Source of the DNA: Narthecium ossifragum
Taxonomy: Eukaryota; Streptophyta; Magnoliopsida; Dioscoreales; Nartheciaceae
NCBI GenBank assembly: GCA_963920575.1
Contig: OY986974.1
Coordinates: 5,629,049 to 5,693,048, forward strand
DNA length: 64,000 nucleotides
Direction: 5' to 3'
Position 1 is the stretch's first letter, and every line of letters starts with the position of its first letter. Shown here piece after piece: positions 46,074-58,502 of this stretch. A program made the translations under genes and the position numbers. Below the pieces are notes generated by a model that did not search any database, was not told where the DNA came from, and worked only from the letters and a program-made list of their open reading frames with translations.

Positions 46074-46204
46074 CGGCCCTTCGGGGCCACCCGAGTGGTC
46101 AGCGCGACCGCTCGGACTTATGGGAATGAAGCCCACGGTTCGAATCCGGATCACCGATCCGCCAGGAAAACCTGGGCTCAAAAAAAAAAAAGAAAGAAAG
46201 AAAA
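46074..46204 (+). repeat. tRNA-derived SINE in the copia-2 leader
   Basis: It begins with a hairpin GGCCC-TTCG-GGGCC (46075-46088). A tRNA-like head follows with an A box in 'ccgagtggtcagcgcg' (about 46091-46106) and a perfect B box ggttcgaatcc (46138-46148), then a short unique body and an A-rich tail (46180-46204, last part 'agaaag' repeats). These are pol III promoter boxes of a SINE. No clear target duplication. Confidence 0.65.
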
Positions 46205-46264
46205 TTTTTTTGCTGCTATTTCTTTTATTTAATTCTTGGCATATTTATTTTGTACAGTCTGATC

Positions 46265-47288
46265 ATGGCTAGCTTAGTGAAGTTGGAGTTCCTTCCCCTG
46301 AATGTTACCGGTAGTAACTATTTATCCTGGGCGCTGGATGCTGAACTCCATCTAAATACTAGAAACCTGGGGAGCACTATTAAGGAGGGGAATGCTGCCA
46401 CGCCAAATGAAAAAGACAATGCCATTATATTTCTCCGTCGCCACATCCATGAAGACCTGAAAAATGAGTACCTTGCTGTGAGGGACCCACTATATTTGTG
46501 GAAAAACCTAAGTGATAGGTTTCAACACTTAAGAACTATTGTCCTCCCCACTGCCCAATACGACTGGATGCACCTACGCCTTCAGGATTTTAAGACCGTT
46601 AGTGAATACAATTCAGCCCTCCACAAAATCACATCTCAATTAGAACTATGTGGCCAACCCATATCTGACCAAGACAAACTTGAGAAGACATTCTCCACTT
46701 TCCATGTCTCGAACTTGATTTTACAGCAGCAGTATAGGCAACGTGATTATAAGAAGTATTCTGAACTGATTGATGCCTTACTTAGAGCTGAGAGACAAAA
46801 CCAAATTCTGTTAAAAAAATCATGAGTCCCGTCCCTCTGGCTCTGCTCCATTTCCAGAAGCAAATGCTAATGCCTATCGTGGACACGGTCATAGACGTGG
46901 CCGTGGCCGTGGACGCGGACGAGGCCGTGGGCGAGGTAATGATAGGTTTCATTATTATCGCGAAGGATACAATGCCCCTCAATCTCTCCATAAAAATGAT
47001 CAAGCAGGGAATAGAAAGAGAAAAGAACATGAAGATGGAACCTCTAAGAAGAATGATGATGAATGCTACCGATGTGGAGGAAAAGGGCACTGGTCTCGCA
47101 ACTGTCGTGCGCCCAAGCATATTGTGGAACAACACACAGCAAGAGTGAAGAAAAAATGTGTTGAAACAAACTTTACAGATTTCGATGGCATGGCTGATAT
47201 TCCCTTTCCTGAAGCCCCCATGGTTGGTACATCTCTAAATGTATCGGACTTCCTCGTAGGATCTGAGGAGTGGATGGACACTAACTAA
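46265..47288 (+). pseudogene. gag: copia-2 Gag, one frameshift
   Basis: ATG at 46265 (MASLVKLEFLPLNVTGSNYL), a UBN2-type Gag (YLSWALDAELHL, LRRHIHEDLKNEYLAVRDP, WMHLRLQDFKTVSEYNSAL). An extra A in the A run at about 46811-46817 causes a stop at 46823; the next frame continues with a GR-rich RNA-binding stretch (RGRGRG repeats, about 46890-46940) and a CCHC knuckle CYRCGGKGHWSRNC, ending at TAA 47286. It makes the particle and binds RNA. Confidence 0.85.
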
Positions 47289-47321
47289 AATAATGTATTA
47301 TAGTACTTATATCTACTAGTA

Positions 47322-47411
47322 TGTAATTGGCTTGTTATCCTATGTATTTTTGAATGATTTAAAGTTTATGCATATCCTATGAATGCATATATTGCTCTAA
47401 TTGTTTCCCAG
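47322..47411 (+). other. Intron-like spacer between copia-2 gag and pol
   Basis: Donor-like gtaattgg (47322) and a pyrimidine-rich acceptor ttgtttcccag (47401-47411) lie exactly before the pol ATG at 47412. Splicing could make a separate pol mRNA; alternatively this is just spacer. Not provable from sequence. Confidence 0.35.
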
Positions 47412-48678
47412 ATGGATGGCGATGCATGTCTTGCAGACAGTGCAACAACAAACACGATCCTCCGAGATCGTAAGTACTTCTCACAATTTAACATTGAAAG
47501 GATCAAATGTTAATACAATATCAGGTCCAGTAGACTTGATTGAAGGCTCCGGAAGAGCCACCATAGTTTTGCCCGGGGGGACAAAACTATCTATTGATGA
47601 TGCATTATACTCCACTGAATCCAGAAGAAATCTACTCATCTTCAAGGATTTACGTCGTAATGGATATCATATGGAAAAGACGAATGAAACTGGTGTAGAG
47701 TATTTATGCTTCTCACTTACAGTTTCATGTCAGAAGCATGTACTTGAGAAGCTTCCTGCCCTTTCTTCTGGTTTATACTATATGAAAATAAGACCAATAG
47801 AATCACATGCGGTGATGCACCAGAAGTGCACTAATCCAAGTGATTTTATACTTTGGCATGATCGACTTGGTCACCCTGGATCGATGATGATGCGTCGAAT
47901 CATTGAAAATTCACATGGACATAGCCTTAAGAACCAGAAGATTCTTTTACCCAATGAATATTCATGTGCTTCTTGCTCTCAAGGAAAACTAATTGTAAGA
48001 CCATCCCCATCTAAGGTCACCTCTGAATCCCCAAGTTTCTTGGAGAGAATTCAAGGTGATATATGTGGACCCATTCATCCCTCTAGTGGACCATTTCGAT
48101 ATTTCATGGTCTTAATAGATGCATCCACGCGATGGTCACATGTATGCCTACTATCTACTTGTATCATTGCTTTCGCTAAACTTTTAACTCAGATCATTCG
48201 GTCACGAGCCCAGTTCACAGACTATCCCATCAAGACAATTCGTCTTGATAATGCTGGTGAGTTTACATCTTAAGCATTTTTACATTATTGTATATCAGTT
48301 GGGATAAATGTGGAACACCCTGTTGCACACACACATACTCAGAATGGCCTAGCAGAATCACTTATTAAACGTATCCAATTGATAGCTAGGCCATTGCTTA
48401 TGAAGTCCAAATTACCTGTCTCAGCTTGGGGAGATGCTGTATTACATGCAGCATCTTTGATACGAGTCAGACCATCTGCATATCATAAATGTTCACCAAT
48501 GCAACTTGTTTTTGGCCAACAACCAAATATTTCTCAAAGGATTTTTGAATGTGCTGTCTATGTTCCAATTCCTCCACCTCAGAGAACCAAAATGGGTCCT
48601 CAACGCCGACTTGGTATTTACGTTGGTTTTGATTCTCCTTCTATCATTAGGTATCTAGAGCCTTTAACAGGAGATTTG
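47412..48678 (+). pseudogene. pol: copia-2 Pol, part 1: protease and integrase
   Basis: It starts MDGDACLADSATTNTI with the protease-region motif (ADSATT in place of DSGAS). A one-base frameshift lies near 47508, then NVNTISGPVDLIEGSG, GAG-pre-integrase ILWHDRLGHPGSMMMRRI, a zinc finger (CASCSQGK), and the integrase core: VLIDASTRWSHV, IRLDNAGEF and HTHTQNGLAESLIKR. TAA at 48271-48273 interrupts the frame. It ends at RYLEPLTGDL, where the solo LTR inserted. Confidence 0.85.
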
Positions 48679-50431
48679 TGATGTCGCTCAAATGTGTCAC
48701 GCACAGCGGTTGCGGTGCAGTACAGCATAAGAGAGGTCGAATCCCACAGAGAGACAAGCAGGAAAGTTCCAGAAACACAGATAATAATGTATCGAAAACA
48801 ATCAAGAGCGTAAAAAGTTAAGAAAATAGATCGAAGATGTAATGGTAAGATAAAGTTAACGAAAGAAATCAAGATTTGAATGAGGCTAGGCTTCAGGAAT
48901 CACTTCACTCGGATTTAGGTTCTTCTCTTCTCAATGGTTCATATAATACTCAGTTAAGGGATTCACATCCCAATCACCTTAACCGGAAGATATAGAATTA
49001 TGAATCTGATAAAATATAAATGTCTCTTTCTATGGTTGGTTCTTCTCGTTGTAACCCTAACTCCGTCCTACCAGATCCTAAGAATACACGATACCGACTG
49101 TCACTACAGGCAACGCGCAGCAAAAGTTCATCGGGACAAAGCCCTAACTCTCTCTAACCAGATCTCTAAGAATACACAATACCAACTCTCACAATTGGCA
49201 ATGCATAGCAAAGATTCCTCGGGATAGAGCCCCAACCTTGTCTTACAAGATCCCTAAGAATACACAATACCAGTTGTCACTACGGACAATGCATATCAAA
49301 GGTCTCGCAAGACTCGGTAGGAGAATCAAAAGAGAAGACTATGGGATTATAAGATCATGAAAGAAGCATGACTGGATTCATAATATTAATCATCCATATA
49401 GAAATCTAGAATCTGAAAATAATATTTGAAGATCCAATACATAGAAAAGAGTTTAACAATGAAGATTAAAAACTATGAACCATTGTTGGAGAAGAAACCC
49501 TAATCCTCGCTGGGTCATCCGTCCGCCATGCCCGCGGATTACTCGGCCATGGATGGAGATTCCTTCATCTTCTTCCTTTGGGAAACACCCAGAAAAGAGC
49601 TTCCAAAAATGTCCAAAATGTCCCCTTTGATTAACCCTAAGTATCCAATTTATAGCCCCAAATCTCTCCATCCACGGATTAGATCTGAACCGTAGGTTTT
49701 CTTCACTGGAAAAGTCGGATCGATCCCTCCCAGGGTGTCGGATCGATCCCTCGCATTAAAACTTCAACTTCTGACTTCGCCCGCGTCCGATCGATGGATG
49801 GATCGATCGAACTGTGTTCCTTTAGAAAGCATACGTTCTGTCAACCTTTAATTCCCAAGTCCAATCGATCGGACTATGAGTGTTGGATCGATCGGTTGCG
49901 TAAAAATCCGCTGTTTTTGGCTATTCCCGAGTCCGATCGATCGGACTTTAGGTGTCCGATCGATTGGACCCCTTAGGAGGGATGGAGGGATCGATCGGAT
50001 CCCATATGGCTGAAAAATATATGTTCTGTCATGTTTCTGCGTAGTCCGATCAATCGGCGGATCAATCGGACTTCCAGCTTATTTTCTGTTCTGTCATTCA
50101 GACTGCGCTATTGGTACTAAAAGTGTCGTAACTTTCTCTAGTAAACTCAGAATCACGAACCGTAAAATTCTCCAGAATCTAGACTTCAAAAGCTTTCCAA
50201 CCATATATGGCACATCATCTGGTTCTTCATGAGCAGGTACAGATTAATTTTTGAAGTTGATCCATATACTCTTTTTAGCTTCTTTTAACCCCAATTTCCT
50301 GCATTTTTCAAACAACCAGGTGAAGCAACATATAAATGTAAAAATAGTAATAAAGATGTTGATTAAGGATAATAATCTAGCAATTGAGATGGTTATAAGA
50401 CTGTTCAGAGTGCACTTTCATGCACTTATCA
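48679..50431 (-). repeat. Gypsy-type solo LTR inside copia-2 pol
   Basis: 1753 bp from tgatgtcgctcaaatg to gcacttatca, with perfect 5-bp duplication atttg (48674-48678 and 50432-50436). Removing it restores the copia reading GDLFRARFAGCHFDE across the site. The ends and the internal phrase 'gaggtcgaatcccacaga' resemble the LTRs at 15829, 51079 and 58908, so it is a related but distinct family. Orientation is by that analogy. Confidence 0.9.
49720..50075. repeat. Cluster of CCGATCGATCGG-type palindromes
   Basis: About ten copies of a 10-14-bp palindrome centred on gatcgatc or gatcaatc (for example gtccgatcgatcggac at about 49932) in 350 bp of the solo LTR. Confidence 0.8.
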
Positions 50432-50436
50432 ATTTG

Positions 50437-51078
50437 TTTAGAGCACGTTTTGCTGGCTGTCACTTTGATGAGTAAGTTTTTCCACCATTAGGGGCAGACA
50501 AGAAGAAGCCAGAAGCTCAAAATGAAATTATATGGAACAATTCGACATTGTCTCATCTTGATCCTAGGACAAGTCAAACTGAACTCGAAGTTCAGAAAAT
50601 TATCCATTTGTAGAAGATTGCGAATCAGATGTCTGATGCATTTACTGATTCACAACGAGTGATGAAATCACATATTCCAGTTGCAAATGCTCCAGCTCGG
50701 ATTGATGTTCCTGAAGAACAATCCGAGGATCCGAAAGCATGTGAATCCAGAGCACGCCAGAAGCGTGGGAGACATGTTGGTGCTAAGGATAAGGTCCCAA
50801 GAAAAAGAAAGGCACAAGGACAAACTGGACATAAGGTTGGTACTCCTGAAGAGATTAACAAATCCGAAGTTTGTATTCCAAATAATAATCGATTCAGAAT
50901 AACACCTCCCAAAGAGGTTCAAGCACCTCCCGATGAGGTTCAGACACCTCTCGAAAAGGTTCAGGTACCTCCTGAAGAGGTCCAGATATCTGAAAATCAT
51001 GAGATCTCAATAAATTATGTGCACACTGAGAAAAAGTGGAATAGAAATGAAACTGTTGTCGACAATTTATTTGCATAT
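50437..51078 (+). pseudogene. pol: copia-2 Pol, part 2: integrase C-terminal linker
   Basis: It continues the copia frame after the solo LTR: LFRARFAGCHFDE, stop, then NSTLSHLDPRTSQTELEVQ, AFTDSQRVMKSHIPVANA, a basic RKRKAQGQ segment and EVQAPPDEVQTPLEKVQVPP, an internal (EVQxPP) repeat, up to DNLFAY. This stretch links integrase to RT in this copia group. It is cut at 51078 by the gypsy element. Confidence 0.8.
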
Positions 51079-52510
51079 TGATCGCTCACAAACGTCGTCA
51101 TTAAAACGTATGCAAAACGCAATTTAGAATTTATAATCCTTCAATCAATACTACTCTACAAACGTAGAACAGTGGTGAGATCCGGAGTCGAACCACAGGG
51201 AAAGATTGTTTAACAAAAGAAGAAATCAAATTAAATCTCTAAACTCAAGTCCTAAGGCGAAGAAAAGGAGTTTCAATGGTTTTGTTATCTAAGAAATTAA
51301 ACTACTGAAAAAGCAATGAAAAGGTTGGGATAAATCAATGAGAGAAAACCTAGGGATTACTCAATCCACTCTAATTTCACCTCTTGTATTCTCTAGTATC
51401 CTCTTGTTCTCTAATCTAGACATATGGAATCACGGCTTCTTAAGCTCGCATGAATCTCTAAAAGAACGCTCATGTTATCCTACAGCATAGTCTATCTTCG
51501 CTTAGCATAGACTGTCTTCGGACTTAACCTGAGTACAATCTATCTTTGCTTAGCATAAACTATCTCAAAGGCATACACAAAAGCAAAATAAAAACCATCC
51601 TACGAATCTCTACCATCAAGCACAGCAATCAAGTAGGTCTGAATGTACGTCGAGGAACTCTGTTCCCTCAACTCTTTATATAAAAAAAAAATCATATTCA
51701 TAGGATCATGTCTTTGAAAAGATAACAAGAATCAAACTAGAAAATACAAAGAAGCTACACTAAAGCTTCATGAGATCCCTAAGTAAAGAGTTTAGCCACT
51801 CATCTTTTGGATGAGATCCATGTATTCGATGAAGAAAGTGAGGGATCCACTCCGCATCTCCGTCTTCTTCTCCAATCTGAATTCCTCTGTTTCTCTCTAT
51901 GGAGGCCTTCTGGTTTTTGGCTAACAAAACCCTTTTTATATGTTAATTCCCGGAATTAGGGTTTAGGGTTAAGTTAGACCTCAAGTACAACTCGGAATTC
52001 CTGGTTCAACCCTGACAGCTTCTTCAAATCGCGACTGGACTCAATAGGTTTGGAATTTGAGAATGGATACAACACAAAAGATGTAGATTTGGAAGTCTTC
52101 TGTCCTCTCCCGAAGAGTTTGCAATATTTGGACTTATCTAGAATATTTGGCGAATATTCTCCCGCGCGTTGACGGACCAGTCTTCCAGCAGCTAAATATC
52201 TTCATCTTTTCCCAAACTGCTATCAATCCATCTGGAATCTCTGAAAGTGTTCAACATGAAAGTTGTACGTCTTGATGTCTACTAGCTGTCATTCAAATTT
52301 CAGAATAGTTGGAGAAAAGCATAATTTCTGGTGAATATTGTGCTAACAGTCGACAGAGCAGTGTATTTCAGCATATTAACCGAATATCTTGCATTTCTTC
52401 TCAAAGCATGATTAAACCTGAAATCAACTAACAAGCTATCAAATACAAATACTCTCGGGCTAACAAATGTAAATTAAGGGGTTTAAGTATGAATATTTAG
52501 TGACTCATCA
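51079..52510 (-). repeat. Athila-like element 3' LTR
   Basis: 1432 bp. Next to it, minus-strand purines agttggggggtg (complement of 52511-52522) form the polypurine tract. Confidence 0.93.
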
Positions 52511-52522
52511 CACCCCCCAACT

Positions 52523-55144
52523 TACACTTTGCTAGTTCTCGAGCAAAGAAAATATAAAAAGAAAGCAATAAATCTAACTAGCCACTTTCGTAGGTCTCAC
52601 GATTGCACTTAGCATGTGCAACAAGTCTTTAAACCCCTGGGTTACCCTCGTGGAGGAGTTATAGTCTCCTGAGGGTTTTCAGGGATGACACCCACAAACA
52701 ACTATACATTCCCTTGAATATATCATTAGAAATCAATTGTGATATTCATCAACTCTAATGCATGAAATAGAAATAATATCCATGAATACATCCTTCAACT
52801 CACAGTCACATAAAAATATGGTAAATCAAAACATGTCATAACATATTTCCAACACTTTAACATATTTAATCATGATTAAAAATAACTTTAACACTCCTGT
52901 GTGTGATTGGGGTTCCACATGCTTCAGAGCATCAATTATATCTAAACACTTCAACTATTCAAGATCACAATCCTATCCAAGCACATATCTTCCACTTATC
53001 ACATAGCAATATCTGTTTTTTTTCTCTTTTTATTTATTTATATATGACATGTGCAATGCTATGATTTCTTAAGCTTTCTTCATGGTCCATGTAACGAGGT
53101 TCAAGCCAGTGACTCCCAAACCAGACGGTTTTAGGGGCACTAAGTGTAGAACACTCTTCAGACTCTAATGCTCAAACCATGAAGGCTACAAATCATAACT
53201 AGTCATTTTTTTTAAAGGAAATTCAACCGTTTTACGCGAACACCACGCTGGCTAGGCACACTGCCCGGTTACTAAGTTGAAAATCCCCTTTTTTTTCTTG
53301 TTTTTTTTTCGCATACTCAGATAATTGCATGTTTTCATGTATTTTCTGTGTCATGACATGAAATTGTAAATCTATCCCAATATCATGCTCAGAATCTAAT
53401 ATCAACCAATTAACATGTGAAAGTGAACATGTGCATTAGGATATGTCAAGCTATCCTTAGATCATGGTAAAAGTGTTAAATTATAGAAATAATATCATGC
53501 ATAGTAAAAATTTACTATTTCTTATATGACATACAAGTCTCAGAATAATTCATAAAATAAATTTCTAAAACATGCACCTTTGTCAAATCATATCCTAATT
53601 TCATTCTTTTGACATAATTCAAGGGATGTATAATATTTGATTACCAGAAAATAAAAATAAAAATATATGAGCATGAAATTTATGAATGCTACCCCCAACT
53701 TAAATGTACTTGTCCCCAATTATACAAAGTCACAAAAATAAATCAAGAAGTAAAGGGTAGAGATAACCATAATGAACGCCTCAAAATAGATTTCTCTATT
53801 TTCCAATTTTAGTTTAGGCATCACCATCATTGAATAAATACTTCCTTCCCCACCATAACCTGTCACAGAAATATATACCTTTCCAAAAAGATCAAATATA
53901 ACAAATAAATGCCGGTATTAGAATCATAGAAAATTTCAGTAGAGTCTCCTTTGTATTTTCATGATATATTAATCTGTACAAACATTCATCACATAAAACT
54001 ATACCATGTACAGATAAATAGTAAAGGAGATAATACATCAAAAATAATCTTCTAGACATCACAGATAGGGAAATAAAGGACCAAAATATCCAAGCAGGAC
54101 AACCATCAGTTAGCATCCGCAAAAAACATCATCACACACAGCGGCCGTCCGTGGCGAGATCAGAAATAAAATCGGCGAAAATAACGAGAATTGAACACCG
54201 GATGTTGCTCTAGGACATCTAGAAGATCAAGGAATGCTCAACATGGTCCTGATTGAAGATCTATACCATCCGATCGGATATCGGATCACTGTAGCACCAG
54301 GATCATGTCCAGCAACAATCGGACGGCTGAAACTCGCCGGCGACGGATCACCGGTGAAACGTCGTCGCCGGAGGACGGGAACAGTACAGGAAGAATCGTG
54401 GAAGCCTAAGGAACGCATCTATGTAGTCTGATTGTGGAATTGAAGCTTCCAGGTGGGAGATCAGAGATGGCCGGCGCGGAGAGGTTGATTGCCGGAATTG
54501 CATTCCGCTGATCGGGGCTCAAATCAAGGACGGGGATGATTGAGTAAGGATCGTGGAAGGCTAATGAAGAATGGGGCTTCCAGGCGGCGGATTGAGGGTG
54601 GTCGGAAAGGTGGAAACCGACGGCGGGTGAATTCGATGATCCCGGCGGCAAGGAGTTGTTTTGATTGTGGAGGAAGCTTCGTGGTGGCATGAGGAAGGTT
54701 ATGGAGGTGGTTTGGGGCGGTGAGCGGCCGTGAATGGCGGTGAAGACGACGGCGGGGGGGGCTCACCGGCGTCGGAGGAGAAGGTGGCGAGGGAAATGAA
54801 GGACGGGGATGAATAGGTGGAAGGTTGGCGGAGGTATCGGCGGTATTTTTAGGGGCTGGGGACGACCGGAGAGGTGGCGATGGGCGGCGGTGGTCGTCGG
54901 CTCGGGGATGAGCCGACAAGCCGGGACGACGAGCCGCGGGGAGAAGAAAAGAGCGAGAGGAGAGAGAAAATTCAAAGAAAATAAAGAAAATTCGTAAAAA
55001 TAGGAAAAAGACGGAAAAAAATGAAACAAATCATGGAAAATCCTAAAAATTAAGGAAAATACGGGAAAAAAATATAAAACTTGGGTTGCCTCCAAACAAG
55101 CGTGTAATTTTAAGTCTTTCGCTCGACTTGCCGAAAAGGTGCCA
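52523..55144 (-). other. Athila-like element, noncoding 3' interior
   Basis: 52523-54130 is AT-rich with no frame of note. 54150-54960 is GC-rich and on the minus strand gives proline-rich low-complexity frames. In minus-strand order the protease tail is followed by 'gtttggaggcaacccaag' and then this noncoding region, the place where polymerase and envelope-like genes would be in a full element. Confidence 0.6.
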
Positions 55145-56185
55145 TTATAGCATGGATCCGTCTAAATGACGGAATCGATCACCCCACTTAAAATAATTTC
55201 CTCCATATAATGCTTGAAACCAAACCGAACCCCACAGTAAATCCAGTAGTTGATGATGTAGGCTAACAAAGTTTTTCCTCCCAACAAGAGAACTAGAGAC
55301 CCCACCCTCTATAAAAGGCAACCTATCGTCATGTTTCATCTTGCACCCCGGTCTACAGTATGTGTCCTCCAGAATAGTGAAACTATCAATCGGTTGAACC
55401 GGAAGCGGAAGGTCAAATATAGATAAAAGAAGCGGTGAAGTCAGTGATGATGGTGCAAATATAGAGAAAAAAGGAGGTGGCTCAACCTTAGGATACACTG
55501 CCGCATTTGTGCAAAGGTGAGTGTTGGCATAATAAGCACCCAATTGGCCCGTATCTATCACAGGTGCGGGAGTAAAAGATAGCGGTGAAAGGGGTTCAAC
55601 CATCCCAGAAATAGTTTTTGTCTCCACAGTATGCCGATCGAGTGATTGGTCGGGCAAGATGTGTGTTTTGATATCATATTTCGATTGTGCAGTGTTCAAA
55701 TTAACATCATCATCAGAATCAGAAGCATAGGCATTCACGATATCAGATAGCCTATCATTTTCCACTTCAACATCATCATCCTCCGAATTCTCAAACTCAT
55801 ACTCCTTTAGAATCACAGCCAATCTAGCATTATGTAATTCAACATCATAATCATCATTGTCAGAATCATATTCCTTCAAAATCTCAGATACTCTATCATT
55901 GTGCAGTGTAGCATCACTATCATCATCATCATCGTCAGAGTCATAATCCCTCAAAATCTCAGATAATCTATCGATCATTATAACATGAGATTTATCATCA
56001 CAGCAGTCAGTCAAACTATCAACACGAAAGCATTCATTCTCACGCTCAGGCAAACATGTAGTATTAAAGATGTTCAGTTTAACATGCATATTACCAAAAG
56101 AGACATCCATGACACCAGTTCGACAGTTGATATTCGCATTTGCTGTAGCCAAAAAGGGACGTCCTAAGATGATAGGCACGGTTTT
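55145..56185 (-). CDS. Protease tail fused to an acidic tandem-repeat protein
   Basis: Continues the protease frame after a TAA. It starts PIILGRPFLATANANI, the C-terminal motif of Athila/gypsy proteases (LGRPFL). From about residue 70, four repeats of about 27 residues follow, each like (D/N)DR(L/V)SEILKEYDSD(N/D)DD, rich in Asp/Glu and spaced by 81-84 bp. The rest (to residue 344) is unrecognised, with PLSFTPAPVIDTGQLGAYY. RT should start soon after LGRPFL in an intact element, so this frame replaces polymerase. The repeats could be an interaction surface. The function is unknown. Confidence 0.7.
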   Translation of the reverse strand, partial: KTVPIILGRPFLATANANINCRTGVMDVSFGNMHVKLNIFNTTCLPERENECFRVDSLTDCCDDKSHVIMIDRLSEILRDYDSDDDDDDSDATLHNDRVSEILKEYDSDNDDYDVELHNARLAVILKEYEFENSEDDDVEVENDRLSDIVNAYASDSDDDVNLNTAQSKYDIKTHILPDQSLDRHTVETKTISGMVEPLSPLSFTPAPVIDTGQLGAYYANTHLCTNAAVYPKVEPPPFFSIFAPSSLTSPLLLSIFDLPLPVQPIDSFTILEDTYCRPGCKMKHDDRLPFIEGGVSSSLVGRKNFVSLHHQLLDLLWGSVWFQALYGGNYFKWGDRFRHLDGSML

Positions 56186-57016
56186 TTAACAGTGAACATC
56201 GGGTTCCATATCTAAGACGACAAAGTCGACCGGGAAAAAGAAGTTGTCCACCTTCACTAAAACATCTTCTACAATGCCTCTAGGAGTCCTAATGGATCTA
56301 TCAGCCAATTGTAGGCTGATCGGTGTCGGTTGGAGTTCTTCCATCCCAAATTCCTTATAAAGATAGTAGGGCAAAATATTAACACTGGCTCCTAGGTCGA
56401 GAAGGGCACCATCAATCTGGTAGTCTCCTATGCAATAGGGTATGGTAGGAGTACCAGGGTCTTTCAATTTGGGTGGACTGTCATGTTTCAAAATCGAACT
56501 GACTTGTTCCGGTAAAAGGATTTTCTTGTCCCCTTTGTGTTTTGTCAGGCGTTTATGAGTGCACAGGTCCTTAAGAAACTTGGCATACGAAGGGATCTGA
56601 CGAATAGCCTGAAGCAAGGGTATATTGATGTTGACATGTTTGAACGTTTCAAGGATTTCCTCATTAGCTCTTCGAGCTTTGATGCTTGGGTACGGGTCCT
56701 TAAGGGCTGCAGGAAATGGCACTTTTGGAATGTATTTAGCTGGATCAGGCTCTCTAGAATCAGTTGGATTATAATTAGGTGGAAGAGAAGAGTAATCTCG
56801 AGTTGGACGATTGAACGGTGGATCGGGCGTTTGATCGTCCGTACTGACAGGTTCACCTATTTGGTTATCTACTGTTTTACCACTTCTGAGGGTCACCACG
56901 GCTTTGGCACTCTCAAAGTTTTGGCTTTCTACATAGTGCTGACCTCTGGGGTTTGTCACAGGTTGACTTACCAAGTGACCTTCCTCTCTTTTGGCTATAG
57001 TGTTAGAAAGAAAACC
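56186..57016 (-). pseudogene. pro: Athila-like aspartic protease region
   Basis: The minus-strand frame carries LVSQPVTNPRGQHYVES, AVVTLRSGKTVDN, then the retropepsin core: IGDYQIDGALLDLGASVNIL, LQLADRSIRTPRGIVEDVLV and FFFPVDFVVLDME. The active-site triplet is DLG (usual DTG/DSG/DLG range; DLGAS is common in Athila). A one-base frameshift in the T run near 57012 separates it from gag, and TAA at 56186-56188 cuts it before LGRPFL. Confidence 0.82.
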
Positions 57017-58502
57017 CCAGTGAATTCTCAAGTTTAGCAATGGATTGGGTATTAGAATTACACTGGTTCTCTATTCTAGACACATTATTCTGAATTTTAG
57101 AGATATCACTTTTTAGGTCACTTCTCATTCCACTAAAATTTTCATTTATGACTGCAAGGATGGAACTCAAAGTGGGTTCATTAGATGGTTCAGCAGGAGA
57201 AGGCTGAGGTGTATTCTGCAGATAATGTGGCGGGTACCCAGGATTTGGATTTGTAGAGGGTTTTAGTGGGTATTTGAAAGTAGAATTATTGGATGTATTG
57301 TTTTGTCCTAGAAAGTTACTTGATTGTTGTGGCTTCCAACTAAAATTAGGATGATTTTTCCAACCTAGATTGTAGGTATTCGAATAAGGGTTATTTTGAG
57401 GTTTGGAAAAACCATAAGTTGAATTAGCTTGTTCCTGAACAAAGTCAGGGAAATTGGGAGCCAAATGACAATCAGTGATATGATGATCCGAGCTAAGACA
57501 AAGGGCACAAAAGTCAGGGGAAATCTGAATTGGAGGAGTCAGGGATTGGCCAGTTTTAAGTTGGTTAAGATCTTTGGTTAGGAGAGCTACTTGTGCAGAG
57601 AGACTTTGGAATTCAGAAATTTCATGAATTCCCCGAGAATTACGAATAGTGGTAGACCGATTCCTAGAAACTGAGGCGTTATATTGTGAGTTTTCAGCAA
57701 GGTTGTCGTACATTTCCCAAAGAGCAGTCCAAGGCTTACTAAGAACAACACCCCCGCAGCAAGCTTCGACCATCGTCCTATGACGATCAATAAGACCATT
57801 ATAAAACGAATGGGCTAACTGCCACTCAGGTACTTCATGATGAGGACATTCTCTAAGAAGATCTTTAAACCTTTCCCAAGCTTCATGAAACATCTCATCA
57901 TTGTTTTGCTTAAAAGATATGATCATAGTGCGATAGTTTTGGGTTTTGATGATAGGGAAATATTTTTTAAGAAAAGCATCTTGAAGTTGATCCCATGTTG
58001 CAATCGAGTTTGGTGGTAAAGTATGAAGCCAATGTTTAGCCTTGTCTTTCAAAGAAAAAGGGAAGAACTTGAGTCTAAAGGCATCATCATTAAAATGCTG
58101 GAGTTTGAACATGAAAAGAAGTCCAAGGAAGCTAACAATATGACCATAAGGATCCTCATTTTCACGCCCATAAAAAGAAGGTAAAGCTGTAATCCAATTG
58201 GGCTTAATCTCATAATGAGTAGCATTAATAGGAGGTGGATTAATACAGGAGGCATATGTGAAAGGTCCATGCAGAAAATGGTTCCTAATTGGGCCTTCTA
58301 TATGGTTATTGTTCTCATTGTTCCCCCCATTCCCATTATTATTTCCTTGCATCATGGTGTAGAAAGAATCAAGAGGTAGTTCAGGAATATCAACTTGTGA
58401 AGATCTTTAACGAAATGACTCTTGGCGGATGGATCTAAGAGTGTTTTCAATCTCAGGATCTAAAGGTGTCAATGGAAAACTTAATGATCGCCTACCTTGC
58501 AT
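57003..58502 (-). pseudogene. gag: Athila-like Gag
   Basis: Minus strand, ATG at 58502 (MQGRRSLSFPLTPLDPEIEN), an in-frame TAA at 58407-58409, then open for 450 codons from 58355 to 57003. Retrotrans_gag domain: LPSFYGRENEDPYGHIVSFL, KFFPFSLKDKAKHWL, TWDQLQDAFLKKYFP, ERFKDLLRECPHHEV and FYNGLIDRHRTMVEA. A CCHC knuckle CALCLSSDHHITDC follows. It would form the particle. Only two or three simple lesions separate it from an intact frame. Confidence 0.88.

Noticed and set aside
46083..46150. Functional tRNA gene
   Set aside because: A and B boxes are present but no cloverleaf closes properly, and an A-rich tail follows; a SINE head fits better.
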